64,000 nucleotides of DNA, taken from positions 1 to 64,000 of the forward strand of contig DASVTU010000025.1 in NCBI GenBank assembly GCA_036387415.1. The letters run 5' to 3'. Origin of the DNA: DASVTU01 sp036387415 (GTDB lineage Bacteria; Acidobacteriota; Blastocatellia; Pyrinomonadales; Pyrinomonadaceae). A program made the position numbers and the translations under genes. Positions 1 to 7,206 of this stretch are shown here, piece after piece. The notes under the pieces are model-generated. The model was not told where the DNA came from. It saw only the letters and a program-made list of their open reading frames with translations, and made no database searches. Within the stretch, counting starts at the first letter, position 1. Each line of letters starts with the position of its first letter.

Positions 1-2399
1 ACGCCGAACCACGCGGGCAGCACGTGGCGACTCTGCATCCAGCCGAAGACCCACGGAATAGCGCGCAAGCGAGCCACTTCCTGTTGCGGTTCGCTCTCAG
101 ACTTCGCTTCGGGTGCGCGACGGCTCGGACGCGAGCCGCTCTTTGCCAACTCGAACTCTTGCACTGGCGTAGCCTGATGAAAGTATCGAAGCGTATCGGC
201 GTTTTCGACCACCGATTTGCGGTAAAACGCGAATGCCTCGGCTGACATCTCCTCCATCGCCGCCATCCAGTTCGCATCGACAGGATATGCGTCGGGGCGC
301 GCGAGGGTGTCGAGCGAGGCGGCCACCATTAGTTCAAAACTGCGTTCAGCTAATACCGCGTCGGAGTATTTGAAATTCAAAACTTCGCCCTGCTCCGTAA
401 TCCTGAGTTTCCCGTTGAATGCTCCGGGCGGTTGCGCGGCGATGGCGCGATGAGTCGGGCCGCCGCCGCGCCCTACTGTGCCGCCGCGCCCGTGAAAGAT
501 ACTCAGATGGACGCCGCACTCTCGCGCCACACGATGCAGTTCATCGTGCGTCTTGTAGATTTCCCATATGCTTGTCAACATCCCGCCGTCTTTGTTTGAG
601 TCCGAATAGCCGAGCATGATTTCCTGCTCGCGTCCCCACGAATCGAGATAGCGCGCGTAGAGCGGCGAAGTCCAGAGATGGCGGCAGACTTCCGGCGCGC
701 GTCGTAAATCTTCGATTGACTCGAAGAGCGGCACGGGCATCACGCCGGGGTCACCACATTCATCCGCCGCCGCACGCACGCCGCAGAGTTCCATGAGCCA
801 GAGGAGCGATAACACGTCGTCGCCCACGCTCGCGCCGCTGATGACGTAGGCGCGGACGGCCTGCGGCGAAAACGTGCGTTTCAGTTCGGCCACCGCACGC
901 AAACTGTCGAGCAGCGCGGCAGTCTCTCCTGAAACGGCTGGAATACGGTCGGACGCATTCACATCCGCCAACGCCTGTCTAGTGTCCGCTTGCGGGTCGA
1001 ATCGCAAGCCACCCGCGAGTTCCCGCACGGCGTGAGCATGGACGCGTGCGTGCTGTCGTATATCAAGCGTATGGAGATGAAATCCGAAGGTCTCTGCCTG
1101 ACGCAGAAGCGGGTCTAGTAATCCTTCGGCCAACTCGCCGCCGCCATGTCCGGCGAGGCTATCGCGGACGAAAACGAGGTCGTCGATGAAAGCTGCGGCA
1201 TCAACATAACCGTCTGCGTCTGTCGGGGCTTCGCGCGTGGCGCGCAGGCGATACAACACGTGAGCGAGGAAACGCCGATAAATTTCGGCGGGCGGTTGAG
1301 CGCCGACTTCCGCGTGCGCCGTCGTCAGAGTCTCGCTGTAACTGTCGAACTTCGCTTGCAGACGCGTCGAGACTTGCACTTGATGCGCCGAGAGACTGAG
1401 TTGCTCCTGCAAATAATCGACGGCTTTCAGATAGAAGTCGAGAATGGTGTGACGCGCGAGCCGGAGAGCCCCGCGGGTCGTCTCGGCGGTCACATACGGA
1501 TTGCCGTCGCGGTCGCCACCAATCCAGGAAGCGAAGCTGACCACATTCGGCAAGGCGCGCGGCTCAGGACGCACACCATAAACTTGTTCAAAACCACTCA
1601 CCATCTCCGCATAGACATCGGGCAATGTGCGTATCAACACCGAAGGATAGTAGTCCAACCCCATCATGATTTCGTCGGCGACGGTCGGCTGACGACGGCG
1701 AATGTCATCGGTCTGCCAGAGCGCGGTGATTTCGCGTGCGATAGCAGTCTGGGCGGCGGCAGCCTCGGCGTCCGAGAGGGGCAAGCGGCTCAGGCGTTCT
1801 AGTTGCTCGGCAATGCGGCGACGTTTGAAGAGAATCGTGCGGCGGGCAACTTCCGTCGGGTGCGCGGTGAAGACGGGCGTGACCATAATGCGTCGTAAAA
1901 CATCGAGCGCGTTTTGCCATGAGATGCCCGCCGCACGCAAGCGTTCCAGCGTACCGCGAAAGGTGCCGGGCAGCGCAGGCAGGTCGGCGTTGAGCGTGCG
2001 TGCGCGCCGACGCTGCTTGCGATGATTGGTTTCGGCGAGATTGGTAAGCTCGAAGTATATGGCGAAGGCTTTGGTCAGTTGATACGCTTCCACGACGTTC
2101 AGACGTTTGACCATCTCTTCGGCGCGTGCCATCAAGTCCGTATCTTCCGACGGCGAATTCGGCACGGCGTTGGTCGCGTGTGTGGCCTTTGCGTCACGGT
2201 GTTCGCCCGTCAAACTGCGTAGCAACTCGACCGAGTTGTAAAGGTCTTCCCCGACCTGTTCCTTGAGCGTCTGACCGAGCAACTGGCCGAGCGAGCGCAC
2301 GTCTCGCTTCAAGGGCAACTCTTTGAGGCGCGGGTCGTCACTCGTCAACTCGGCCAAACGCTCCGCCTGATTCTCCGCCTGCCACAAGGGTTTCGCCAC
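1..2399 (-). CDS. ppc: Phosphoenolpyruvate carboxylase, 3' end beyond window
   Basis: This cytoplasmic enzyme carboxylates phosphoenolpyruvate with bicarbonate to form oxaloacetate, an anaplerotic step feeding the TCA cycle. The minus-strand reading frame is open from a GTG at 2399 to position 1, about 799 codons. The family signatures appear in order: VFTAHPTEVARRT near residue 176 (catalytic His), ASWIGGDRDGNP near residue 285, and FHGRGGTVGRGGGP at about 635-648, followed by GYSDSNKDGG. The last visible residues match the family's IPWVFGWMQSRH segment, so roughly 150 C-terminal residues lie outside the window. A second in-frame GTG at 2408 is possible; no strong ribosome site separates the two. 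Identification is secure; only the start is uncertain. Confidence 0.96.
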   Translation of the reverse strand, partial: MAKPLWQAENQAERLAELTSDDPRLKELPLKRDVRSLGQLLGQTLKEQVGEDLYNSVELLRSLTGEHRDAKATHATNAVPNSPSEDTDLMARAEEMVKRLNVVEAYQLTKAFAIYFELTNLAETNHRKQRRRARTLNADLPALPGTFRGTLERLRAAGISWQNALDVLRRIMVTPVFTAHPTEVARRTILFKRRRIAEQLERLSRLPLSDAEAAAAQTAIAREITALWQTDDIRRRQPTVADEIMMGLDYYPSVLIRTLPDVYAEMVSGFEQVYGVRPEPRALPNVVSFASWIGGDRDGNPYVTAETTRGALRLARHTILDFYLKAVDYLQEQLSLSAHQVQVSTRLQAKFDSYSETLTTAHAEVGAQPPAEIYRRFLAHVLYRLRATREAPTDADGYVDAAAFIDDLVFVRDSLAGHGGGELAEGLLDPLLRQAETFGFHLHTLDIRQHARVHAHAVRELAGGLRFDPQADTRQALADVNASDRIPAVSGETAALLDSLRAVAELKRTFSPQAVRAYVISGASVGDDVLSLLWLMELCGVRAAADECGDPGVMPVPLFESIEDLRRAPEVCRHLWTSPLYARYLDSWGREQEIMLGYSDSNKDGGMLTSIWEIYKTHDELHRVARECGVHLSIFHGRGGTVGRGGGPTHRAIAAQPPGAFNGKLRITEQGEVLNFKYSDAVLAERSFELMVAASLDTLARPDAYPVDANWMAAMEEMSAEAFAFYRKSVVENADTLRYFHQATPVQEFELAKSGSRPSRRAPEAKSESEPQQEVARLRAIPWVFGWMQSRHVLPAWFG

Positions 2400-2591
2400 T
2401 CTATGCACCCGCCCCGCCGTCGGTGAATTTTCGCTTTGACTTAATACTCTTTACCGACGGAACGAATTCGTTAGACCACGCCGCGCTTCCTCCCGTCAAG
2501 CTGACGTAATAGCGTGGAGGAAAGTATTAATCGGCGCCCGTCGCGTCGAGCGCGGTGTCGGCGGCGATGGGTAACAGCAAATCGACCGCTA

Positions 2592-2600
2592 AACCTTCCC
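2592..2600. repeat. Target-site duplication, left copy
   Basis: The 9 bases AACCTTCCC directly abut the left terminal inverted repeat and recur exactly at 6825-6833 next to the right one. This is the footprint of a transposition event. It lies about 190 bases upstream of the ppc start. Confidence 0.9.
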
Positions 2601-2660
2601 GGCTTTGCAGGGAAAGTCCCCACTTGCAGGAAAAGTCTAGCACTTGCAGGGAAAGTCTAT
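2601..2660. repeat. Left inverted repeat plus two internal 20-bp copies
   Basis: Three head-to-tail units with an exact 20-bp period start at 2601, 2621 and 2641, sharing the core TTGCAGGGAAAGTC (one base differs in the middle unit). The first is the terminal inverted repeat. The right end has one unit, plus a degenerate inverted relative (CCTGCACGGAAAGTAG at 6780-6795) inside the transposase 3' end. The array looks like multiple transposase binding sites on the left end, so the two ends may be functionally unequal. Confidence 0.75.
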
Positions 2661-2774
2661 CACAGGTAAATTAGAAAATTTAATAACTTAACACGCTGAT
2701 TTATTAGAAAATAGTATCAGATAGAGTGTTGGGATTTTTAGGGCTTTGCCTGGCAATGCCCGCCTGCTCGGTAA

Positions 2775-3635
2775 TTATTTAGCCTGTCCAGTAATAGTGA
2801 AGAGGCTGAATATTACACTTCTGGATGGCTCTTCCGTAGCGGCAGGGTCAGCGGGTATCAATTGTTCTGACCGGAAATGCTTCTCGTAAATATCAGGGTC
2901 AAAAATGAACGCTGATTGAATTTCGGATACGGGGATCACTAACAGGAACCGTTTCAAATCCATCTCGTCTTCTATCTCATCCCCGATCTCACTCTCCCAT
3001 TCTTCTTCAGACTTATTGTTAGGTTTCCGCCCTCTCATCTCACCAATCTTCTGCTCGACTTCTTGTCTGATTTTGTTATAAGCACCGGAGTAATCTAGCG
3101 TAAAAACCACTTCTTTCGTATCGTCTTTACGATAGCCGCTTAGGCTAGGCATTAGGCTCACTGCTTCCATCGCAAAGGCGGGATTAAAGTTTGATGTAAT
3201 AAAACCAACGTAAACCTTACCACTGCTAACCGACAAAGCTATGAGGTCTTCGCCACCCATAGCTTCACGCAACAGAATTTCTAGGGGGTTTTGCTTATCA
3301 TAAACAACCCTGCTTATTTCTTCTTCTTCATCACTGAATTGGTTCAGAAACAAAGCGCCGCCAATCCCTAGTATTAATGCCAGTGAAGTTCTTCCCGAAT
3401 AATTGAAGGGTGCTAGCTCATACCACAGATGGTTGATACGGCTATATATAAAGGTGTCTCTAAAAATGTAAATTAAGAGTGAGGAAATAAAGAGGAGGGC
3501 TGATCCTGCCACTGCCGAGTAGAATAACAGGCGATAGCCGTCAGCCCGTAAGGCATAGAATCTAGTCTTATGCCATTGACTAACAAACAGAAATCCCCCT
3601 AGAAGGGGTAGTAGAAGATAGTTGAAAGGCACCAA
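2775..3635 (-). CDS. Membrane-anchored protein of unknown function (transposon passenger)
   Basis: The 286-residue protein begins with three probable transmembrane segments at about residues 4-20, 33-55 and 80-98. A soluble region follows, starting with an acidic stretch (DEEEEI). That domain alternates beta-like segments (IALSVSSGKVYVGFITS; KRFLLVIPVSEIQSAFIFDP) with a charged helix around residues 185-225. I do not recognise a catalytic motif. It is the last gene of the minus-strand passenger operon, six bases downstream of the 72-residue gene and close to the ClpP-fold protease gene. A membrane partner or substrate-presenting subunit for that protease is a reasonable inference, not an observation. 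Confidence 0.8.
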   Translation of the reverse strand: MVPFNYLLLPLLGGFLFVSQWHKTRFYALRADGYRLLFYSAVAGSALLFISSLLIYIFRDTFIYSRINHLWYELAPFNYSGRTSLALILGIGGALFLNQFSDEEEEISRVVYDKQNPLEILLREAMGGEDLIALSVSSGKVYVGFITSNFNPAFAMEAVSLMPSLSGYRKDDTKEVVFTLDYSGAYNKIRQEVEQKIGEMRGRKPNNKSEEEWESEIGDEIEDEMDLKRFLLVIPVSEIQSAFIFDPDIYEKHFRSEQLIPADPAATEEPSRSVIFSLFTITGQAK

Positions 3636-3641
3636 CTTCTA

Positions 3642-3860
3642 TTATTTTTTCTTGGATGAGGAAACAGTGTTATTTACAGATGTCGTAGTTTCGCTAGAGC
3701 GAACGACCTCTCCCGCACGCTTCATCTTTGATGCTGCTTTGTCGCTTAGTATAACGTCGATGGCTCGAACGTACTGAGTACCAGAACGCGAGTTTCTCAC
3801 ATGGATGCTATCACGAAAGCCACCCGTACGAGACGACCCTGATTTACGGTTCTTCGCCAT
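3642..3860 (-). CDS. Small basic protein (transposon passenger)
   Basis: This 72-residue product is rich in Ser, Lys and Arg and has no membrane segment. Its central part (QYVRAIDVILSDKAASKMK) may form one helix; both ends look disordered, and the C-terminus ends in SSSKKK. It lies between the protease gene and the membrane protein gene on the same strand with short gaps, so it is probably co-transcribed. No family is recognised. The basic composition would suit nucleic-acid binding or a flexible adaptor, but nothing in the sequence proves either. That it is a real gene is supported mainly by its position and tight spacing. Confidence 0.6.
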   Translation of the reverse strand: MAKNRKSGSSRTGGFRDSIHVRNSRSGTQYVRAIDVILSDKAASKMKRAGEVVRSSETTTSVNNTVSSSKKK

Positions 3861-3877
3861 AACTTAACTCCTTCATA

Positions 3878-4783
3878 CTACTGAGCCGCCGCGCTCGCTT
3901 GCCTAGGCTGTGCAGCGGGTTGAGTAATGGCAGAGGGCGCGTGCACTGTCGAGAATTTACCCGACTCTTTAAAGTCCCCAAGTCTGAAAAAATACTCTTC
4001 CTTAGTGAGGATGATGGCACCGAGTGCTTCATCATCGTCAATCAGGTCAAAGCACTTTTCGTGTAAATCACACACGACCTCTTCCGTCTCTCCGTCAATC
4101 GGTGTGAAGGGAGCGTTGATTGCCCGCAACATCGTCCGGCCAATCGGGTAGCCGTGTGATTTATACTTGTCAACAAATGTGCTCACAATTGTGTCTTTGT
4201 CAGAACTGGTCCAACCCTCTACTACCTCTTCAATGTACTGCTTAGACGCCGATATTGCGTCCTGATAGGCACCTATCAGGAGAGGGTCAAGCTTGTCGGC
4301 CATTGCCATCTTAACGATGGCATCTTTAGTCGCCTCAACTTTATCTAGCGCTTCCTTAATTGAATGTGCGGGGAACCACATCCCCTTTTCCGGGTGTCTC
4401 ACCTGTGGATCAACCGGCCCGAATTGCGCCGAGCAGGGTAAAAGGCGATCATCAGCCGCCAAAGCTAATAGGGTGGCGGCGCTTTTCGCTTGGAATGGTA
4501 CTATCACTCTAAACGAGCCGAACCGCTCTTTACATAAGCTGGCAATTGACGACGCGGCGTCTGTAGTGCCGCCGAAAGAGTGAAGTATCACGTCGATGCC
4601 GTTGCCCGGTGGCAATTTACGCACAAGCTTATGGAAGGCGTACACCAAGTCTGGATACATACCTTCCGTCTCCACCAAAACCACGGCGTTATTGCCGCCT
4701 ATTAACGCGGAAGCGCGGTCAAGAAGTTTTTGACAATCCACAAGGATGGGGTGAATTTCCGTTTGAAATTTAGAATTGTCCAT
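3878..4783 (-). CDS. ClpP-fold serine protease of the SDH/SppA type (passenger)
   Basis: The roughly 300-residue protein resembles the serine dehydrogenase-proteinase (SDH_sah) branch of the ClpP/crotonase fold. Residues 66-76 (VILHSFGGTTD) form the glycine-rich oxyanion strand-turn, and PFQAKSAATLLALAADD carries the probable nucleophilic serine at about residue 101 at the start of a helix. The SAQFGPVDPQ segment that follows is typical of the family. There is no signal peptide or membrane segment, so it is cytosolic. The C-terminal 30 residues are Ala/Gln/Pro-rich and probably disordered. An ATG at 4783 overlaps the stop of the upstream gene (TGATG); a GTG three bases earlier is an alternative. 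The substrate is unknown. Its partners are probably the neighbouring small proteins and the membrane protein. Confidence 0.82.
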   Translation of the reverse strand: MDNSKFQTEIHPILVDCQKLLDRASALIGGNNAVVLVETEGMYPDLVYAFHKLVRKLPPGNGIDVILHSFGGTTDAASSIASLCKERFGSFRVIVPFQAKSAATLLALAADDRLLPCSAQFGPVDPQVRHPEKGMWFPAHSIKEALDKVEATKDAIVKMAMADKLDPLLIGAYQDAISASKQYIEEVVEGWTSSDKDTIVSTFVDKYKSHGYPIGRTMLRAINAPFTPIDGETEEVVCDLHEKCFDLIDDDEALGAIILTKEEYFFRLGDFKESGKFSTVHAPSAITQPAAQPRQASAAAQ

Positions 4784-4971
4784 CACCTATACTTACGCCT
4801 CTTTGTCTTGGTTTTTGGATGCACCAATGGCTTAGGTGACTCATCCACTGCCGCCTGAAGATCGGGCCTACGAACTGTTTCTAAAAGAATCTTCAGCCGG
4901 TAATACTGATCCAGTGTTTTTTTTAGCTTTAAGTATTCCTGCATCTGCTTGTCTACTGTCTTGGTAGCCAT
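4783..4971 (-). CDS. Small coiled-coil protein (transposon passenger)
   Basis: The 62-residue product starts at the ATG at 4971, chosen because a GGAGG motif sits six bases upstream; a start at 4992 would add seven residues. Residues 5-40 (QMQEYLKLKKTLDQYYRLKI) look like an amphipathic helix or short coiled coil. The tail is very basic (KTKTKRRKYR). Its stop codon overlaps the start of the protease gene, implying translational coupling. A role as adaptor or regulator of the protease is plausible from this coupling only. No known family is recognised. Confidence 0.65.
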   Translation of the reverse strand: MATKTVDKQMQEYLKLKKTLDQYYRLKILLETVRRPDLQAAVDESPKPLVHPKTKTKRRKYR

Positions 4972-5040
4972 GACGAGCCTCCGTTCTATCATTCTGAGGG
5001 AGTGTTAATGACGAACGCGGGGGGCAATACGTCGGGGCTT

Positions 5041-5262
5041 CTACTTGCCTTTCCATCTAGCCTGCGCCGCTTTCTTCGCTATCTTTATCCGCTCGACAGC
5101 GGATAGCTTCTCGGCGCGAGCTTTACCACCTTTCAACCCACCTAAGCGCCCAAGAGCCACCGCTGCCGGGTTTTTTGATTTTACCTCCCTTGCCTCATTT
5201 CCTGTCTCAACAATGGACTTAGCGAGTTCATCCAGCTCTTCTAGAAATTCACTACTACTCAT
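5041..5262 (-). CDS. Small basic protein with GGLKGGKARAE-type motif (passenger)
   Basis: This 73-residue product has an acidic helical N-terminus and a C-terminal half reading ALGRLGGLKGGKARAEKL followed by KIAKKAAQARW. That pattern recurs in many small bacterial proteins of unknown function. The positive charge and Ala/Lys helix suggest nucleic-acid binding. It is the first gene of the passenger operon, preceded by AGGAG seven bases before its ATG and by its own promoter-operator region. Being promoter-proximal, it is one candidate for the repressor acting at the two nearby palindromes; this is inference. Confidence 0.7.
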   Translation of the reverse strand: MSSSEFLEELDELAKSIVETGNEAREVKSKNPAAVALGRLGGLKGGKARAEKLSAVERIKIAKKAAQARWKGK

Positions 5263-5282
5263 AAGTATCTCCTATCCACGGA

Positions 5283-5335
5283 TGCTTGAGCGTTTAAGCA
5301 GTACCGATTCTCTCACTGAAAGAAATTCCTGTCAA
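5283..5335 (-). promoter_or_regulatory. Passenger-operon promoter with palindromic operator
   Basis: On the minus strand, TTGACA (5335-5330) is followed after 17 bases by GAGAAT (5312-5307), a plausible sigma-70 promoter. The expected start of transcription falls on the palindrome TGCTTGAGCGTTTAAGCA (5283-5300), which sits 21 bases before the 73-residue gene. Nearly the same palindrome occupies the divergent transposase promoter, so one regulator may control both. Confidence 0.65.
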
Positions 5336-5368
5336 GAGATTTTTAAGAGATTTTCTAAAAGATTTGTC

Positions 5369-5398
5369 TTGACATGCTTGACCGCTTAAGCATATAAT
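5369..5398 (+). promoter_or_regulatory. Consensus transposase promoter with operator in its spacer
   Basis: A perfect TTGACA (5369-5374) and a perfect TATAAT (5393-5398) are separated by exactly 18 bases. Those 18 bases are the palindrome TGCTTGACCGCTTAAGCA, matching the one at 5283-5300 in 16 of 18 positions. A protein bound there would block RNA polymerase, so this very strong promoter is probably tightly repressed. Confidence 0.75.
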
Positions 5399-5433
5399 AT
5401 CTCCATTGTTTGAAGCTACTTAGCAAAGTAAAC

Positions 5434-5524
5434 GCCCCGCCAGTTGCGCAAACAACCGAACGGGGCTTGAACCTAAAACGCGATTGCTCACGCTAGGCCC
5501 GGTAAAGCTATTGTGAGCCAATCG
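5434..5524 (+). promoter_or_regulatory. Structured 5' leader of the transposase mRNA
   Basis: Between the promoter and the transposase ATG lie about 140 untranslated bases with two possible hairpins. One is GCCCCG (5434-5439) pairing with CGGGGC (5461-5466). The other is CGATTGCTCAC (5481-5491) pairing with GTGAGCCAATCG (5513-5524) with one bulged base. No poly-U tract follows, so these are not obvious terminators. They could hide the ribosome site or limit read-through transcription. Confidence 0.4.
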
Positions 5525-5546
5525 CCAACGAAAGGCAAGGCTCAAT

Positions 5547-6800
5547 ATGGACGCACGCGAACAAAGAGGCTTAGAAATAGCCAACACAACCAAACTCAAG
5601 GGGAACGCCGGACTATGGCTCGTTCCTTCATCAAATAAACCCGATGGATACACTGTCGAGATAGATAAGGTTCATCAACCGCGCTGCTCATGCCCTGATT
5701 ATTCATTCCGTTTCAAGAAGTGCAAACATATCTTTGCCGTCGAGTTCACCATCGAACGAAAGCGAATCCGCACGGAAACTAAAGACGGTCAGACCACCGT
5801 TACCGAGACGACCGAAACCGTCAAAGTAAAGCGCACCACCTACCGCCAAGAGTGGAAGCAATACAACGCGGCTCAGGCTTATGAAAAGTCTGAGTTCCTA
5901 GCCTTGCTCTACAGTCTCGCCAACGGCATCGAAGAACCCCTACAGACGTTCGGTAGGCCGCGCCTGTCTATGTCGGATACCATCTTTGCCATCGTCTATA
6001 AAATCTATTCCACAGTCTCTACTCGCCGCTTCGCCACTGACCTGAGAGACGCGCATCAGAAGGGCTATCTATCGAAACTGCCGAGCTATAGCACGCTTTT
6101 CGATTATCTGAAAATGGAAGAACTGACGCCCTACCTGAAACACCTAATCACGGAAAGCGGCAAGATACTTAAATCCGTCGAAGTTGATTTCGCGGTTGAT
6201 AGTTCCGGCTTCTCTACAAGTCAGTTCGGGCGATGGTTCGTCGCCAAGTATGGCGGTGAGGCCGATTTCCGCAAGTGGATAAAACTACATGCGATGGTTG
6301 GTACAAAAACCAACGTCGTGACGAGCGTAGAAATCAGCACAGGCTTTGCCAATGATAGCCCCTACTTCAAAGGGTTGGTTGACAGCACGGTAGCCTCTGG
6401 GTTCAAAGTTGCCGAAGTATCCGCAGATAAGGCTTACTTGAGCAAGAAAAACATGCTGGCGGTCACGCATCACGGCGCAACGCCCTACATACCGTTCAAG
6501 TCCAACACTCAGCCAAGTGTTGACTCTGAAATCTGGAATCGCATGTACTACTTCTACCGGATGCACAACGCAGAGTTCGAGGCACATTATCACAAGCGGT
6601 CAAATGTCGAGACGACATTCCACATGATAAAATCCAAGTTCGGAGAACGCTTGCGTGGCAAGACCGAGACGGCGCAGATAAACGAAGTCTTGGCAAAGGT
6701 GCTCTGCCACAATATCTGTTGCGTCGTTCAGAGCATCCATGAGCTAGGGATAGAGGCGACTTTCCATGCAGAAATGCAGCCTGCACGGAAAGTAGGGTGA
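5547..6800 (+). CDS. DDE transposase with N-terminal SWIM zinc finger
   Basis: The 417-residue protein has a CxCx9CxH SWIM-type zinc finger (C47, C49, C59, H61) at its N-terminus. A helical region follows, then an IS4/IS5-type RNase-H-fold catalytic domain with probable acidic residues D218 (FAVDSSGF), D294 (SADKAY) and E355 (NVETTFHMIKSKFG). It would cut and join the 17-bp ends at 2601 and 6824. The 9-bp target duplication is the expected product of its staggered cut. The ATG at 5547 gives the whole zinc finger; ribosome-site quality (AAGGCAAGG) is moderate. A SWIM domain fused to this transposase class is unusual to me. Confidence 0.9.
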   Translation: MDAREQRGLEIANTTKLKGNAGLWLVPSSNKPDGYTVEIDKVHQPRCSCPDYSFRFKKCKHIFAVEFTIERKRIRTETKDGQTTVTETTETVKVKRTTYRQEWKQYNAAQAYEKSEFLALLYSLANGIEEPLQTFGRPRLSMSDTIFAIVYKIYSTVSTRRFATDLRDAHQKGYLSKLPSYSTLFDYLKMEELTPYLKHLITESGKILKSVEVDFAVDSSGFSTSQFGRWFVAKYGGEADFRKWIKLHAMVGTKTNVVTSVEISTGFANDSPYFKGLVDSTVASGFKVAEVSADKAYLSKKNMLAVTHHGATPYIPFKSNTQPSVDSEIWNRMYYFYRMHNAEFEAHYHKRSNVETTFHMIKSKFGERLRGKTETAQINEVLAKVLCHNICCVVQSIHELGIEATFHAEMQPARKVG

Positions 6801-6807
6801 TTTAGGT

Positions 6808-6824
6808 ACTTTCCCTGCAAAGCC
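6808..6824. repeat. Right terminal inverted repeat
   Basis: ACTTTCCCTGCAAAGCC is the exact reverse complement of 2601-2617 and begins seven bases after the transposase stop codon. It marks the right boundary of the transposon. Confidence 0.92.
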
Positions 6825-6833
6825 AACCTTCCC
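6825..6833. repeat. Target-site duplication, right copy
   Basis: AACCTTCCC repeats the 9 bases at 2592-2600 exactly and directly follows the right inverted repeat. The next 140 bases are AT-richer non-coding DNA with an 8-bp inverted pair (CCGGAGAA at 6878, TTCTCCGG at 6938). Confidence 0.9.
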
Positions 6834-6974
6834 GATGTATTGCTGAAAATAACTTTTACCGGAATTTTACGTTTACACCGGAGAAACATAAAATGCAAGG
6901 GATTTTCGCCTTAAACTTCTATGGCAGCGCACTTCTCTTCTCCGGATGAGGGTCACTTGTAGGAGTAGTTTTTC

Positions 6975-7003
6975 TTGCTCTATTCTGCGCTATTATGTAT
7001 TAT
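6975..7003 (+). promoter_or_regulatory. Promoter of the HTH-ParA-Rep operon
   Basis: TTGCTC (6975-6980) and TATTAT (6998-7003) are 17 bases apart. Transcription would start at about 7010, one or two bases before the ATG at 7012, so the first gene is probably translated from a leaderless transcript. Confidence 0.5.
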
Positions 7004-7011
7004 GCTGCGTC

Positions 7012-7206
7012 ATGTATGAAACCCGTCCAAACGATTTAATCTCGGTGAAGGAGGCGCAGAAATTGCTCGGCGTCTCTCATTTTAAGATGGCCTCCCTCCT
7101 GAAAGACGGCACTATTCGTTATTACTCGAATCTGCTGGATAAGCGTGTCAAACTCGTCAGCGAGGCCGAAGTTTTGTCTCTCAAGAGAGGGTTGAAGGCA
7201 GCATGA
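7012..7206 (+). CDS. Small helix-turn-helix DNA-binding protein
   Basis: The 64-residue protein carries a MerR/excisionase-like helix-turn-helix: LISVKEAQKLLGVSHFKMAS forms the two helices, followed by the wing-like segment GTIRYYSNLLDKRVKLVSEAE. The ATG at 7012 is preferred over an upstream in-frame ATG at 6946, because the extra 22 residues are Cys-rich and unlike a protein N-terminus and because the promoter overlaps them. Its stop overlaps the parA start, so the two are coupled. It probably regulates the operon or works as the DNA-binding partner of the ParA protein in the absence of a ParB gene. Confidence 0.75.
   Translation: MYETRPNDLISVKEAQKLLGVSHFKMASLLKDGTIRYYSNLLDKRVKLVSEAEVLSLKRGLKAA

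Larger units (their letters stand above)
2601..6824. mobile_element. 4.2-kb transposon with five passenger genes
   Basis: The element has perfect 17-bp terminal inverted repeats (GGCTTTGCAGGGAAAGT at 2601-2617 and its complement at 6808-6824). They are flanked by an identical 9-bp direct repeat. Inside are a plus-strand DDE transposase (5547-6800) and five minus-strand genes (2775-5262). The passenger region is visibly more AT-rich than the flanking DNA, which suggests recent acquisition. The insertion lies between ppc and a ParA/Rep-like module. If the element and one repeat copy are removed, the flanks join to give a short sequence with no recognisable gene. Because ends, target duplication and transposase are all intact, the element may still be active. 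Confidence 0.9.

Noticed and set aside
1146..2222. Plus-strand frames across the first 2.4 kb
   Set aside because: The minus-strand frame encodes PEP carboxylase with all its signatures, so these are shadows.
2527..2600. C-terminal remnant of a gene interrupted by the transposon
   Set aside because: A short frame (ending TAA at 2529-2527) continues into the right flank for only nine codons before a stop, and has no start codon or recognisable family.
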